A stretch of DNA of 64,000 bases from Marivita cryptomonadis (GTDB lineage Bacteria > Pseudomonadota > Alphaproteobacteria > Rhodobacterales > Rhodobacteraceae). Where the stretch lies: NCBI RefSeq assembly GCF_002115725.1, contig NZ_JFKD01000008.1, positions 62,001 through 126,000 on the forward strand, given 5' to 3'. Shown here piece by piece: positions 28,346 to 37,196 of this stretch (its first letter is position 1; every line of letters starts with the position of its first letter). The notes under the pieces were generated by a model that was not told the origin of the DNA, ran no database searches, and saw only the letters and a list, made by a program, of their open reading frames with translations. The translations under genes and the position numbers were made by a program.

Positions 28346-29311
28346 CTAGTTCCCCAGCATCCAGTCCCCGTCTGGCCAAAACGCGTGATAGGCAAAGGCG
28401 AACATCACATCATGCGGCAGATCCCGCCCCTGCCCGTCGCGCACCCTTATCGACCCAACATCGCGGCCACGACCGATCTGCGCGGTATCCAAGGCCGAGG
28501 CCTGTCCCGCCCGCCACGAGATCACCACCCCCGCTTCGCGTACCTCTCCCGCACGGGCCAAACGCTCCATCGGCCAGGCACGGTCACCCACGCGCACCAC
28601 CCGCGCCAAGGCGTCGATGCCATGCGGCGGCATCTCTCCTGAATAGAGAAAGGGGCGGGTCGAACTGTCATAGCCCTGATACGGATTGCGTCCGTAATCG
28701 CGATTGTAGCCCGGCTCTGCCATGACAAACCCCTCCGGGTGGCGCGCCACAAACTCGGCCCAGCTTTCCATCCAACTGGGCAAAGTGTCCAACTCAGCCC
28801 CGGTCAGGTCACCAACGATGGCTTCGCCAATCGCCTGCTGCCACCAGCTTTCGGTTTCGCGATCATACATGATCATATCAGAATTGCGCAGCTTGCCCGA
28901 CACGCCAAAACTCAGCACCCGGCCATTCACCCGCCGATCAAAGGTCAGTGCCGAATTGCAGAGCGGGCAAAACGTCACTGCGACAGGCACGCCGCCGACC
29001 ACGTCATTCACGATTTCATGCCACGTCAGATACCGGATCGGATAGGCCCGCGCCTGCCCGCCCAACTCAAGCGTGATGACCGGTTCGGTCGGGTCAATTC
29101 CGGTCTTGCCCGAGGCACGCACAAAGGTCGGATCACTGAGCGCGGGAATCCCGTCCTTGGGTGGTCCCCCCGAGAGGATCTCGACCCAATTGGGCACGCT
29201 GCTCTTTTCGAAATTGGTCTGCGACCATTCATGCCGCCAGAACTCCGGACTGGCCATCGCGGACGCGGCAATCAAGACAGTAATCAAAAACGACAAAACC
29301 GGTATACGCAT
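28346..29311 (-). CDS. DUF3179 domain exported protein
   Basis: A 321-residue protein with a signal peptide (MRIPVLSFLITVLIAASAMA), so it probably works in the periplasm. The DUF3179 core has ARAYPIRYLTWHEIVND, the CxxC-containing VAVTFCPLCNSALTFDR, SGKLRNSDMIMYDRETESWW and the GYNRDYGRNPYQGYD segment. The family has no established function. The ATG at 29311 has a GGGGAG ribosome site. TTTGCAAA motifs are clustered 100-166 nt upstream. Confidence 0.88.
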   Translation of the reverse strand: MRIPVLSFLITVLIAASAMASPEFWRHEWSQTNFEKSSVPNWVEILSGGPPKDGIPALSDPTFVRASGKTGIDPTEPVITLELGGQARAYPIRYLTWHEIVNDVVGGVPVAVTFCPLCNSALTFDRRVNGRVLSFGVSGKLRNSDMIMYDRETESWWQQAIGEAIVGDLTGAELDTLPSWMESWAEFVARHPEGFVMAEPGYNRDYGRNPYQGYDSSTRPFLYSGEMPPHGIDALARVVRVGDRAWPMERLARAGEVREAGVVISWRAGQASALDTAQIGRGRDVGSIRVRDGQGRDLPHDVMFAFAYHAFWPDGDWMLGN

Positions 29312-29399
29312 CGAAATACTCCCCATCTGCGATCAGCTTGCCGCAAATGAGGCCTCGTGCACAGCCTGCCACACGCAGCTGTGACAGCGCGCGACCCGT

Positions 29400-29424
29400 T
29401 GCTTCTTCTTTTTGCAAATATGCA
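29400..29424. repeat. 25-bp dispersed repeat, copy 2
   Basis: TGCTTCTTCTTTTT, then G, then CAAATATGCA: 24 of 25 bases match 10404-10428. The single difference creates a TTTGCAAA site that forms part of the motif cluster at 29411-29477. Confidence 0.6.
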
Positions 29425-29477
29425 AAAGCGCGTTTGCAAACCTTCCCTACGCAAAATGAGGGGCAAAACTTTGCAAA
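29411..29477. promoter_or_regulatory. Cluster of TTTGCAAA motifs upstream of the DUF3179 gene
   Basis: Perfect TTTGCAAA occurs at 29411-29418, 29433-29440 and 29470-29477, with a near copy TATGCAAA at 29419-29426. The first two are 22 bp apart centre to centre, about two helical turns. TTTGCAAA pairs are the reported target of the ScfR-type regulator PccR of Rhodobacter sphaeroides; the assignment here is inference. Confidence 0.45.
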
Positions 29478-29525
29478 CCGCACCAATTGCCGATGCCGCC
29501 CAAAGGCGGTGGCGGCAGAACCTGC

Positions 29526-29547
29526 GCGTGGCCCCGAAGGGCCACGC
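29526..29547 (-). terminator. Hairpin after the exported cyclophilin gene
   Basis: GCGTGGCCC-CGAA-GGGCCACGC, a perfect 9-bp stem, starts 9 nt after the stop of the minus-strand cyclophilin gene. It probably ends that operon before the DUF3179 promoter region. Confidence 0.6.
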
Positions 29548-29556
29548 ACATCAAAC

Positions 29557-30105
29557 TCAGTCTATGACGGTCACATCCGCCATGACGTCGGGCGGACCCA
29601 TCACTTCACCATTGCGACCTTCGCCACGTTTGATGGCGTCAACCACATCCATGCCGTCCGTCACCGTGCCAACCACCGTGTACTGACCGTTCAGGAAATA
29701 CCCTTCCTGAAACATGATGAAGAACTGCGAATTGGCCGAATTCGGGCTTTGCGAGCGCGCCATGCCAACAACACCCCGGTCGAACGGCAAGTCCGAAAAC
29801 TCGGCCGGGAGGTCTGGACGGTCAGAACCACCACGACCCGCCATGCGCATGTCGCCACCATCGATCTTGCCGAACTCGACATCCCCGGTTTGCGCCATGA
29901 AGCCGTCGATCACACGGTGAAAGACGATGCCGTCATAGGCGCCCTCTTCCGCAAGTGCTGTGATCTGCGCCACGTGCTGCGGTGCCACGTCTTCGAACAG
30001 GTCGATGGTTACGGTGCCATTGGCCTCACCCGCCACTTCGATCTGCAACCCGGTCGCCAACGCCGGCGACGCCAGCAGGGAAAAGGCAATCGCCAGCTTA
30101 CGCAT
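29557..30105 (-). CDS. Exported cyclophilin-type peptidyl-prolyl isomerase
   Basis: A 182-residue cyclophilin with a signal peptide ([17 protein letters not shown]), hence a probable periplasmic protein-folding helper. The core has the catalytic arginine in [15 protein letters not shown] and the substrate loop [15 protein letters not shown]. It overlaps the 3' end of the cytosolic paralog by 8 nt; the two are about half identical by eye and must be an old tandem duplication. Confidence 0.93.
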   Translation of the reverse strand: MRKLAIAFSLLASPALATGLQIEVAGEANGTVTIDLFEDVAPQHVAQITALAEEGAYDGIVFHRVIDGFMAQTGDVEFGKIDGGDMRMAGRGGSDRPDLPAEFSDLPFDRGVVGMARSQSPNSANSQFFIMFQEGYFLNGQYTVVGTVTDGMDVVDAIKRGEGRNGEVMGPPDVMADVTVID

Positions 30106-30604
30106 CTGCGGCCACCTTAACGGAAATCATGCGATCCGGGGTCGCGGGCGGCTCGCCACGGGTGATCGCGTCGACATGCTCCATACCGGAAACGACGCGA
30201 CCGTAGACAGTGTACTGACCATTGAGGAAGTGATTGTCGGAAAAGTTGATGAAGAACTGCGAATTGGCCGAATTCGGGTTCTGCGAACGGGCTGCGCCCA
30301 GCGTGCCACGGTCATGCGGCAGTTTGGAAAATTCCGCGGGCAAATCCGGCAGGTCAGAGCCACCTGTGCCCGCCCGGCGCAGGTTGAAGCCGTCTTCCAT
30401 GTCGCCGTGTTCGACATCGCCAGTCTGTGCCATGAAGCCGTCGATCACCCGGTGAAAACACACGTTGTCATAGGCACCCGACCGCGCCAGTTCCTTCATG
30501 CGTTCTGCATGTTTCGGCGCAACGTCCGCCAACAATTCGATGGTGACGGTGCCATCCTTCAATTCGATCAGGATGGTGTTCTCGGGGTCTTTGATCTCGG
30601 CCAT
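30098..30604 (-). CDS. ppiB: Cytosolic cyclophilin-type peptidyl-prolyl isomerase
   Basis: A 168-residue cyclophilin with no signal peptide. Catalytic and substrate-binding segments [29 protein letters not shown] and [15 protein letters not shown] are intact. It is the first gene of a two-gene operon with the exported paralog and is divergent from pgk. Confidence 0.93.
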   Translation of the reverse strand: MAEIKDPENTILIELKDGTVTIELLADVAPKHAERMKELARSGAYDNVCFHRVIDGFMAQTGDVEHGDMEDGFNLRRAGTGGSDLPDLPAEFSKLPHDRGTLGAARSQNPNSANSQFFINFSDNHFLNGQYTVYGRVVSGMEHVDAITRGEPPATPDRMISVKVAADA

Positions 30605-30729
30605 GCCGTGCTCCTTCAGATGTAATGTTGTGGCAAGACTTAAAGCGCGACTGCCAGATTGCCAAGGACCGCATTGACGTCAGCGTTGCACATCGCCATC
30701 ACGGGGCGGACTCAGATCAGGAGGGGCAA

Positions 30730-31905
30730 ATGGCCTGGAAAACGCTCGACGACATGGACCTTGCTGGCAAACGCGTGCTGACGCGGGTGGATATCAACGT
30801 GCCGGTGGACAACGGTCAGGTGACAGATGCCACGCGCATCACCCGGATCGTGCCGACCATCACGGATATCCTGACCAAGGGCGGCACGCCGATCCTGCTG
30901 GCGCATTTCGGGCGTCCCAAAGGCAAGCCAAATGCCGAGATGAGCCTGCGTCTGGTGCAGCCTGCGTTGGAAAAAGCACTGGGGCGCAGTGTGACTTTTA
31001 TCGAGCAACCGTCGCGTGACCAGATCGATGCCCTACCCGCCGATGCGGTGGTGTTGATCGAAAACACGCGGTTCACCCCGATGGAAGAAGCGAACGATCC
31101 CAAAATGGCGGAATTCCTTGCCTCACTGGGTGATATCTTCTGCAACGACGCGTTTTCCGCCGCGCACCGCGCCCATGCGTCGACCACAGGTGTTGCGCAT
31201 CTTCTACCTTCGTGTGCCGGTCGCCTGATGGCGGCGGAATTGCGCGCGCTCGAAGCAGCACTCAGCAATCCGCAGCGCCCGGTGGTGGCTGTTGTGGGTG
31301 GTGCGAAAGTGTCGACCAAGCTCGACCTGTTGTCCAACCTTGTTGAGAAGGTGGACATCCTTGTGATCGGCGGCGGCATGGCCAATACCTTTCTCGCAGC
31401 ACAGGGCGTCGATGTGGGCAAATCGCTGTGTGAACACGATCTGGCTGACACCGCCCGCGCGATCGCTGAAAAGGCCACGACCACGGGCTGCGAACTGCTC
31501 TTGCCGCGTGACGTTGTGGTCGCGCGTGAATTCAAGGCGGGCGCGGACTCGGAAACCGTCAAAGCCGAAGACTGCCCGGCCGACGCAATGATCCTCGATG
31601 CGGGTCCGGACAGCGTGGCACATATCTGTCAGGCTTTTGATCGTGCGAAAACGCTGATCTGGAATGGCCCGCTTGGCGCGTTCGAAATCCCGCCCTTCGA
31701 TGCGGCGACCAATGCAGCGGCGGCTTATGCCGCGGGTCTCAGCCGGTCAGGCAAGCTGATCTCGGTCGCGGGTGGCGGTGACACGGTGGCAGCGCTCAAC
31801 AAGGCGGATGCGTCGGAAAGCTTTACTTATATTTCAACTGCTGGCGGTGCTTTCCTGGAATGGATGGAAGGCAAAACGCTGCCAGGTGTCGCCGCATTGG
31901 GCTGA
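30730..31905 (+). CDS. pgk: Phosphoglycerate kinase
   Basis: A 391-residue glycolytic/gluconeogenic kinase transferring phosphate between 1,3-bisphosphoglycerate and ADP. The N-terminal [20 protein letters not shown], the substrate-binding [24 protein letters not shown] and the ATP-side [11 protein letters not shown] are all present. The ATG at 30730 has GGAGGGG upstream; the frame to 30625 is upstream noise. Confidence 0.97.
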   Translation: MAWKTLDDMDLAGKRVLTRVDINVPVDNGQVTDATRITRIVPTITDILTKGGTPILLAHFGRPKGKPNAEMSLRLVQPALEKALGRSVTFIEQPSRDQIDALPADAVVLIENTRFTPMEEANDPKMAEFLASLGDIFCNDAFSAAHRAHASTTGVAHLLPSCAGRLMAAELRALEAALSNPQRPVVAVVGGAKVSTKLDLLSNLVEKVDILVIGGGMANTFLAAQGVDVGKSLCEHDLADTARAIAEKATTTGCELLLPRDVVVAREFKAGADSETVKAEDCPADAMILDAGPDSVAHICQAFDRAKTLIWNGPLGAFEIPPFDAATNAAAAYAAGLSRSGKLISVAGGGDTVAALNKADASESFTYISTAGGAFLEWMEGKTLPGVAALG

Positions 31906-32044
31906 CCCCCGCCCATGGGCGAGTCCGGAAAGCAACACTGGGCCGCTTGCCGCGCATTTTTACAGCACGGGGAATTCCCTCGCGGTTTCCCCTGTGCAAT
32001 GGTTCCCGCACGCGCCCGGCAAGAGGTGCGATCAGAGGCAGATG

Positions 32045-32347
32045 ATGACGCAACACCGCACACGACCGGCTCTTGGAGGACTTGTGTTTTTCGCAGGGTC
32101 GTTCTGCGTGGGCGCCTATTTCATCTTTGCCGCCGTGCAGGGCGACTACGGCGTGTTCCGCCGTGCGGAAATCGTCGTCGAAACCCGCACTTTGGATGCA
32201 GAACTTCAGGAACTGAAAATCGAACTGGCGCGGATGGAGAACCTCACCCGCCGCCTGTCGGACACATATCTTGATCTTGATCTTCTGGATGAGCGCGCCC
32301 GCGATATGCTGGGCATGATCCGCACAGACGAAATTGTTGTGCGATAA
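32045..32347 (+). CDS. ftsB: FtsB/DivIC-family septum formation initiator
   Basis: A 100-residue bitopic protein: short cytoplasmic tail, one membrane helix (about residues 10-30, GLVFFAGSFCVGAYFIF) and a periplasmic coiled coil (ETRTLDAELQELKIELARME). This is the FtsB/DivIC layout; the protein joins the divisome with FtsL and FtsQ. Tandem ATGs at 32042 and 32045 are both possible; the second has better spacing to GAGG. The neighbouring pdhA is the usual next gene in this group, but here a glycoside hydrolase gene intervenes. Confidence 0.85.
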   Translation: MTQHRTRPALGGLVFFAGSFCVGAYFIFAAVQGDYGVFRRAEIVVETRTLDAELQELKIELARMENLTRRLSDTYLDLDLLDERARDMLGMIRTDEIVVR

Positions 32348-32350
32348 GTC

Positions 32351-32373
32351 CGCGGGACCAAAGCGGTCCCGCG
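32351..32373. terminator. Hairpin between ftsB and the convergent glycoside hydrolase gene
   Basis: CGCGGGACC-AAAGC-GGTCCCGCG, a perfect 9-bp stem in the 33-nt gap between two convergent stops. It probably serves both directions, although no long T-run follows. Confidence 0.6.
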
Positions 32374-32380
32374 CTTTGGA

Positions 32381-34255
32381 CTACATGAACATTGCAAGAA
32401 TGCCGAGAAACGGCAGGAACATCATCAGGTCGGCCACGCCGCCTGAATCGTCGTCGCCCTCGTCTGTATCACTGTCCTCGGCGGCGCGCGCGTCTTCGAA
32501 GGCCAATGTTTCTTCGACACCCGACGTTGCAGCCAAGGTCGGGAAGTCGATGCCGGCAGGTTCCGGCGCAGCTTCGATCAGTGCGTCCTCAACCGGCGCG
32601 TCTTCAACAACGGCTGCCTCGACCGGTGTGGTTTCAACTGGCGCTTCTTCAACAGGTGCTGTCTCGACCGGCGCAGTTTCAACCGGCGCAGTTTGATCGG
32701 TAAAGTCGTCGATCATCGGGTCTGGCAGCGCATCAGGCGCTTCGTCCGAGATGACGTCCTGAAAATCCTGCGACGGGGTGAAGCCGAACATGCGAACCTG
32801 CATGACCTCGCCCTGATCCATCTGCACCGAAAGCGTTGTGCCATCCAGAAACAGCGCGGGATCAATGTCTTCAACAACCGCATCCGAGCTGCTGTTCCCG
32901 ATCGGCGCGCCATCGGCGACACCCAGAACCGAGATTTCGACCCGACCTGCATCAGTCACGAGCCCAGAGAAGTCGACCTCTGTATCCGCTCCGTCTTCAC
33001 CGGTTGCCGCAATGTAGAACAAAAGCTCATTCGGTTCCCAGAAGCCGTGCAACGAGATGCCATCTTCCTGAACCTCGGTAGCGGCTCCGGACTCCGGCGT
33101 CAGATCAAGCGCGACCTTTCCCGGCATTGCGTCTTGCATCATGTTGAACATCGCGCCACCGGGCGTCAGGTCGGCCTGCCCGTCATCGACACTCAGCGTG
33201 TTGGGGGTGTTCTGGATCAACGGCCACACATGCGCCTGTTCGACGTCATAGCGCATGAACTCTTCCATGATGTTGATCATCTCATGCGACTGGAAGAGGC
33301 CATAATCACTGGACCGGTCAAGGCTGTCGGTATTGCCTGCGGTGTTCCATTCGGTCACCGCGATCTGCGCATCGGGGATCTGTTCGCCCCATGTCTCGTC
33401 GGTGTTATTGAGGAAGAACGTGCGCTGGCCCTCATTTACCTGGCCGCGCGAATAGACATGCACGGCAACCTGATCGACCGCTGCGCGCTCTGCCTCGGTA
33501 TCGAATTCGGACAGGATCATTTCATTGGCCACATGGGTCCAATTGATCGCGCCCGAGCTATAGAGGCTGTCTTCACCAAGGCTCAGATCATAGGTCACGT
33601 TCAGATCGGCAAGGATGTCTGCGCTCGACATGTCGGCGCTATAGTCATTCGAAAGACGTGCGAAATCAAAATTGGTGCCGGATTGCACGATGATTTCGGC
33701 ATCCGAGTTTTGCAGGCTGAGTTCATCGTTGACGATGACTGCCATCTCACTGGCCAGACGCCCATATTCCACAGAGGACATCTGACCGCTGCCCCAGTAT
33801 TCATTGCCCAGCTCGAAGGCTTCGATTTCGGCATCGCCATGCACGCCTGTCACCACGTCACGGACAAACCCGCGTAGCGCATCTTCGTCAATGGCAGCAA
33901 AGCGATCGCCGTTGGCATCCGTGGTCTCGGAAAGCACGTTGCGGGTCGGGATCACGATGGTGACCGACAGGCCCTCGTCGCCAGCATATTCCAGCGCTTC
34001 GTTCAGCGGGATAAACTCGCGCAGTTCCCCCGTATCGCGATCTGTCACAACCGAGGCGTTTGGATCTGTGATGTCGAAATAGCGTTCGGTCAGCGATCCG
34101 CCCGGGTACCGGAATGATCCGACACCCAGTTCTTCGATCAGGCGGTCATAGTCGCCCCCTTGCTCCAGGCTGGAGCGCGTGGCGAGCACATTTGCGCCAA
34201 AGAGGCCTTGGGAGGCCTCTGATCCCATAAATCCATATGCGGCGATTTCAGGCAT
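32381..34255 (-). CDS. Glycoside hydrolase (clan GH-A type) with PVE-rich linker and hydrophobic C-terminus
   Basis: A 624-residue protein without an N-terminal signal peptide. The N-terminal part (about 1-390) reads as a clan GH-A TIM barrel: SFRYPGGSLTERY resembles GH51/GH79 enzymes, the acid/base is E152 (FELGNEYWG) and the nucleophile is E302 (AVTEWN). A beta-rich domain (about 395-495) follows, then a linker with repeated PVE motifs (523-563). An acidic stretch, SGG (604-606) and a terminal hydrophobic segment ADLMMFLPFLGILAMFM complete it. Lack of a signal peptide plus this tail suggests export by a type I system or membrane anchoring; both are inference. Substrate unknown. It lies reversed between ftsB and pdhA. 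Confidence 0.75.
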   Translation of the reverse strand: MPEIAAYGFMGSEASQGLFGANVLATRSSLEQGGDYDRLIEELGVGSFRYPGGSLTERYFDITDPNASVVTDRDTGELREFIPLNEALEYAGDEGLSVTIVIPTRNVLSETTDANGDRFAAIDEDALRGFVRDVVTGVHGDAEIEAFELGNEYWGSGQMSSVEYGRLASEMAVIVNDELSLQNSDAEIIVQSGTNFDFARLSNDYSADMSSADILADLNVTYDLSLGEDSLYSSGAINWTHVANEMILSEFDTEAERAAVDQVAVHVYSRGQVNEGQRTFFLNNTDETWGEQIPDAQIAVTEWNTAGNTDSLDRSSDYGLFQSHEMINIMEEFMRYDVEQAHVWPLIQNTPNTLSVDDGQADLTPGGAMFNMMQDAMPGKVALDLTPESGAATEVQEDGISLHGFWEPNELLFYIAATGEDGADTEVDFSGLVTDAGRVEISVLGVADGAPIGNSSSDAVVEDIDPALFLDGTTLSVQMDQGEVMQVRMFGFTPSQDFQDVISDEAPDALPDPMIDDFTDQTAPVETAPVETAPVEEAPVETTPVEAAVVEDAPVEDALIEAAPEPAGIDFPTLAATSGVEETLAFEDARAAEDSDTDEGDDDSGGVADLMMFLPFLGILAMFM

Positions 34256-34325
34256 ATTTGTGGCATCCGAGTGAACAGGTAACCATAATTTCTCCCCATT
34301 TTTGCCCAGATGTCTCTAGGTTTAT

Positions 34326-34344
34326 TAAAATGCGCCCCATTTTA
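34326..34344. promoter_or_regulatory. Inverted repeat between the glycoside hydrolase gene and pdhA
   Basis: TAAAATG-CGCCC-CATTTTA, a perfect 7-bp dyad, lies 71 nt before the minus-strand hydrolase start. AT-rich flanks suggest a promoter/operator area for that gene. The binder is unknown. Confidence 0.35.
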
Positions 34345-34512
34345 GCCGTTATTGTACGGTTCGCCTGAACAGTGCGTACTGACCTCCTGCAATTGTCTTG
34401 CCACTTTGCATTCCAGTTTGTGGAAAAGTGACCGAATCGCCCCAATCCGCCTCAAAGCGCGTAAACATCGCCCCTTGCCTTTGCCGGAACGTTGATCGTA
34501 GGCTTTGAAAAA

Positions 34513-34530
34513 AAGTTTAACGCTAAACTT
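34513..34530. promoter_or_regulatory. Palindromic operator candidate before pdhA
   Basis: AAGTTTAACGCTAAACTT is an 18-bp palindrome with 16 symmetric positions around a central CG. It ends 18 nt before the pdhA ATG and just before the GGGAGG ribosome site. A CG-centred dyad is typical of LacI-family operators; the regulator is not in the window. Confidence 0.5.
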
Positions 34531-34548
34531 CTTGCAGGGAGGCGCCCC

Positions 34549-35562
34549 ATGGCGGCACGCAAACCATCGGCCAAGGCAGCAAGCTTGCCGAATGTCTCAG
34601 CAGAGGAACTGACAACCTATTACCGCGACATGCTGCTGATCCGTCGGTTCGAGGAAAAAGCCGGTCAGCTATATGGCATGGGACTCATCGGCGGGTTCTG
34701 TCACCTGTATATCGGTCAGGAAGCGGTCGTGGTCGGGCTGGAAGCCGCCGCCAGTGAGGGCGACAAGCGCATCACATCCTACCGCGATCACGGGCATATG
34801 CTGGCCTGCGGTATGGACCCGAACGGCGTCATGGCCGAATTGACGGGCCGCGAAGGCGGCTATTCCAAGGGCAAAGGCGGCTCCATGCACATGTTCTCGA
34901 AAGAGAAGCATTTCTACGGAGGCCACGGCATCGTCGGTGCGCAGGTGCCGCTGGGGGCGGGTCTGGCCTTTGCCGACAAATACAAAGGCACCGACCGCGT
35001 GACGTTTACCTATTTCGGCGATGGCGCAGCGAACCAGGGACAGGTCTACGAGACCTTCAACATGGCAGCCCTGTGGGCTTTGCCGGTGATTTTCGTCATC
35101 GAAAACAATCAATACGCCATGGGCACCGCACAAAAGCGCTCCACCTCTACCCCCGACTTGCACACCCGTGGCGAGGCGTTTGGCATCCCCGGCGAAGCGG
35201 TTGACGGGATGGATGTGCTGGCGGTCAAGGCGGCGGGCGACAAAGCGGTCAAACACTGCCGGTCCGGCAAGGGGCCGTATATCCTCGAGATCAAAACCTA
35301 CCGCTATCGCGGCCATTCGATGTCGGATCCCGCCAAATACCGCACCCGCGAAGAGGTGCAAAAGATGCGCGAGGAACGCGACGCCATTGAACATGTCCGC
35401 GAGATGCTGCTTCAGGGCGGCCACGCGACCGAGGATGATCTCAAGGCGATCGACAAAGAGATCAAGGCCATCGTCAACGCCAGCGCCGATTTCGCCCGCG
35501 AAAGCCCGGAACCGAGCCTCGATGAACTCTGGACAGATATCTACGCAGAGGAGGCCGTGTGA
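34549..35562 (+). CDS. pdhA: Pyruvate dehydrogenase E1 component alpha subunit
   Basis: A 337-residue thiamine-diphosphate enzyme subunit. The cofactor motif runs from [13 protein letters not shown] to [12 protein letters not shown], and the phosphorylation-loop region [19 protein letters not shown] is conserved. The N-terminus is short and basic. The gene is the first of the pdh operon; its stop overlaps the pdhB start by 1 nt. The ATG at 34549 has GGGAGG nine bases upstream. Confidence 0.97.
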   Translation: MAARKPSAKAASLPNVSAEELTTYYRDMLLIRRFEEKAGQLYGMGLIGGFCHLYIGQEAVVVGLEAAASEGDKRITSYRDHGHMLACGMDPNGVMAELTGREGGYSKGKGGSMHMFSKEKHFYGGHGIVGAQVPLGAGLAFADKYKGTDRVTFTYFGDGAANQGQVYETFNMAALWALPVIFVIENNQYAMGTAQKRSTSTPDLHTRGEAFGIPGEAVDGMDVLAVKAAGDKAVKHCRSGKGPYILEIKTYRYRGHSMSDPAKYRTREEVQKMREERDAIEHVREMLLQGGHATEDDLKAIDKEIKAIVNASADFARESPEPSLDELWTDIYAEEAV

Positions 35563-36944
35563 TGGCAACCGAAGTTCTCATGCCCGCCCTCTCGCCCACC
35601 ATGGAAGAAGGCACGCTGGCCAAATGGCTGATCAAGGAAGGCGACACCGTTTCGGCGGGTGACATCATGGCCGAGATCGAGACCGACAAGGCAACGATGG
35701 AATTCGAAGCCGTCGACGAAGGGATCGTCGGCAAGATCCTGATCCCCGAAGGCACCGAGGGCGTGCGCGTCAACACGCCCATCGCCGTGCTGGTCGAGGA
35801 CGGAGAGACCGTGTCCGATGCTGCCCCCGCAGCTCCGGCACAAGCCCTCGCCCCAGCGGACAAGGCGCAAAGTTCCGAAGATCAGCCCGCAGCAGGCATG
35901 TCTCACCCTGAGCCGGTGAAGGCTATCACCAGGGCCGAAGCGCCGTGGCCCGCAGGCACCAAGACCAAGCAAACCACAGTGCGTGAAGCGCTCCGCGATG
36001 CCATGGCCGAAGAAATGCGCCGGGATGAGGACGTTTTCCTCATGGGCGAAGAGGTTGGCGAATACCAAGGCGCCTACAAGATCAGTCAGGGTCTCTTGGA
36101 CGAATTCGGCGCGCGCCGGGTGATGGACACACCGATCACCGAACACGGCTTCACCGGTATCGCGGTAGGTGCCGCGTTTGGTGGCTTGCGGCCCATCGTG
36201 GAGTTCATGACGTTTAACTTCGCCATGCAAGCCATTGACCAAATTATCAATTCCGCTGCCAAGACGCTCTACATGTCCGGCGGTCAGATGGGCGCACCGA
36301 TGGTGTTCCGTGGCCCGAATGGCGCGGCTGCCCGCGTCGGTGCCCAGCATTCTCAGGACTACGCTGCCTGGTACGCGCATATTCCGGGGCTGAAGGTGGT
36401 GATGCCCTACTCGGCCTCCGACGCCAAAGGGCTGCTGAAAACAGCGATCCGCGATCCGAACCCGGTGATCTTCCTCGAAAACGAAATTCTTTACGGCAAG
36501 ACATTCGAAGTGCCCGAGATCGAGGATTACACCGTCCCCTTCGGCAAGGCCCGTGTCTGGCGCGAAGGGTCGGACGTAACCATCGTAAGCTTTGGCATTG
36601 GCATGACCTACGCGCTGGACGCCGCTGAAAAGCTTGCCAAAGACGGGATCGAGGCCGAGGTGATCGACCTGCGCACCCTGCGCCCCATCGATTATGACAC
36701 GGTGATCGCAAGCGTTCAGAAAACCAACCGCTGCATCACCGTCGAAGAAGGCTTCCCCGTGGGCGCCATCGGCAACCATCTGTCTGCGGTGATCATGGAG
36801 CGCGCGTTCGATTACCTCGATGCGCCCGTGCTGAACCTGACGGGCAAGGACGTGCCAATGCCCTATGCCGCCAACCTCGAGAAACACGCGCTTTTGACAA
36901 CAGCTGAGGTGATCGAAGCGGCGAAAAAGGTCTGCTACCGATGA
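35562..36944 (+). CDS. pdhB: Pyruvate dehydrogenase E1 component beta subunit with N-terminal lipoyl domain
   Basis: A 460-residue E1 beta subunit. The first about 80 residues are a lipoyl domain with the lipoylated lysine K43 in [11 protein letters not shown], almost the same as that of E2. An Ala/Pro-rich linker leads to the transketolase-like E1 beta core ([52 protein letters not shown]). A lipoyl domain on E1 beta is known in alphaproteobacteria. The start at 35562 overlaps the pdhA stop (TGATG). Confidence 0.97.
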   Translation: MATEVLMPALSPTMEEGTLAKWLIKEGDTVSAGDIMAEIETDKATMEFEAVDEGIVGKILIPEGTEGVRVNTPIAVLVEDGETVSDAAPAAPAQALAPADKAQSSEDQPAAGMSHPEPVKAITRAEAPWPAGTKTKQTTVREALRDAMAEEMRRDEDVFLMGEEVGEYQGAYKISQGLLDEFGARRVMDTPITEHGFTGIAVGAAFGGLRPIVEFMTFNFAMQAIDQIINSAAKTLYMSGGQMGAPMVFRGPNGAAARVGAQHSQDYAAWYAHIPGLKVVMPYSASDAKGLLKTAIRDPNPVIFLENEILYGKTFEVPEIEDYTVPFGKARVWREGSDVTIVSFGIGMTYALDAAEKLAKDGIEAEVIDLRTLRPIDYDTVIASVQKTNRCITVEEGFPVGAIGNHLSAVIMERAFDYLDAPVLNLTGKDVPMPYAANLEKHALLTTAEVIEAAKKVCYR

Positions 36945-37195
36945 CCGACGCCCTGACCGTCCGAACCCGCGACGTGGCCCGCGACGCCTATCATGTGGTA
37001 ACACCCGAAGGTGCCGCCTTTGTGCCGGAATGCCTGATGGACAAGTTCCCGAACGAGGCACGCCCGACGCATCAGTCCGCTTACGAATGGATCGGTGCCC
37101 ACAAGCGCCAGATCACGCGTGCGGTTGCCACGCTGAAAGCAGGCAAGACACCCAAAGACCCCTATGACCTCATCACTCTGATCGAGGAGACCTGA
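36941..37195 (+). CDS. Small conserved-looking protein inside the pdh operon
   Basis: An 84-residue soluble protein ([20 protein letters not shown]; later [20 protein letters not shown] and [14 protein letters not shown]). It overlaps the pdhB stop by 4 nt and ends 1 nt before pdhC, so it is translated with the complex. No family or motif is recognised. A role in regulating or assembling pyruvate dehydrogenase is possible from position only. Confidence 0.75.
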   Translation: MTDALTVRTRDVARDAYHVVTPEGAAFVPECLMDKFPNEARPTHQSAYEWIGAHKRQITRAVATLKAGKTPKDPYDLITLIEET

Positions 37196-37196
37196 C

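Noticed and set aside
32565..32695. Short repeats resembling a CRISPR array
   Set aside because: They are in-frame codons of the PVE linker, without unique spacers of even length.
32693..33877. 394-codon plus-strand frame opposite the glycoside hydrolase
   Set aside because: The minus strand has catalytic motifs and ordered domains; the plus frame has none.
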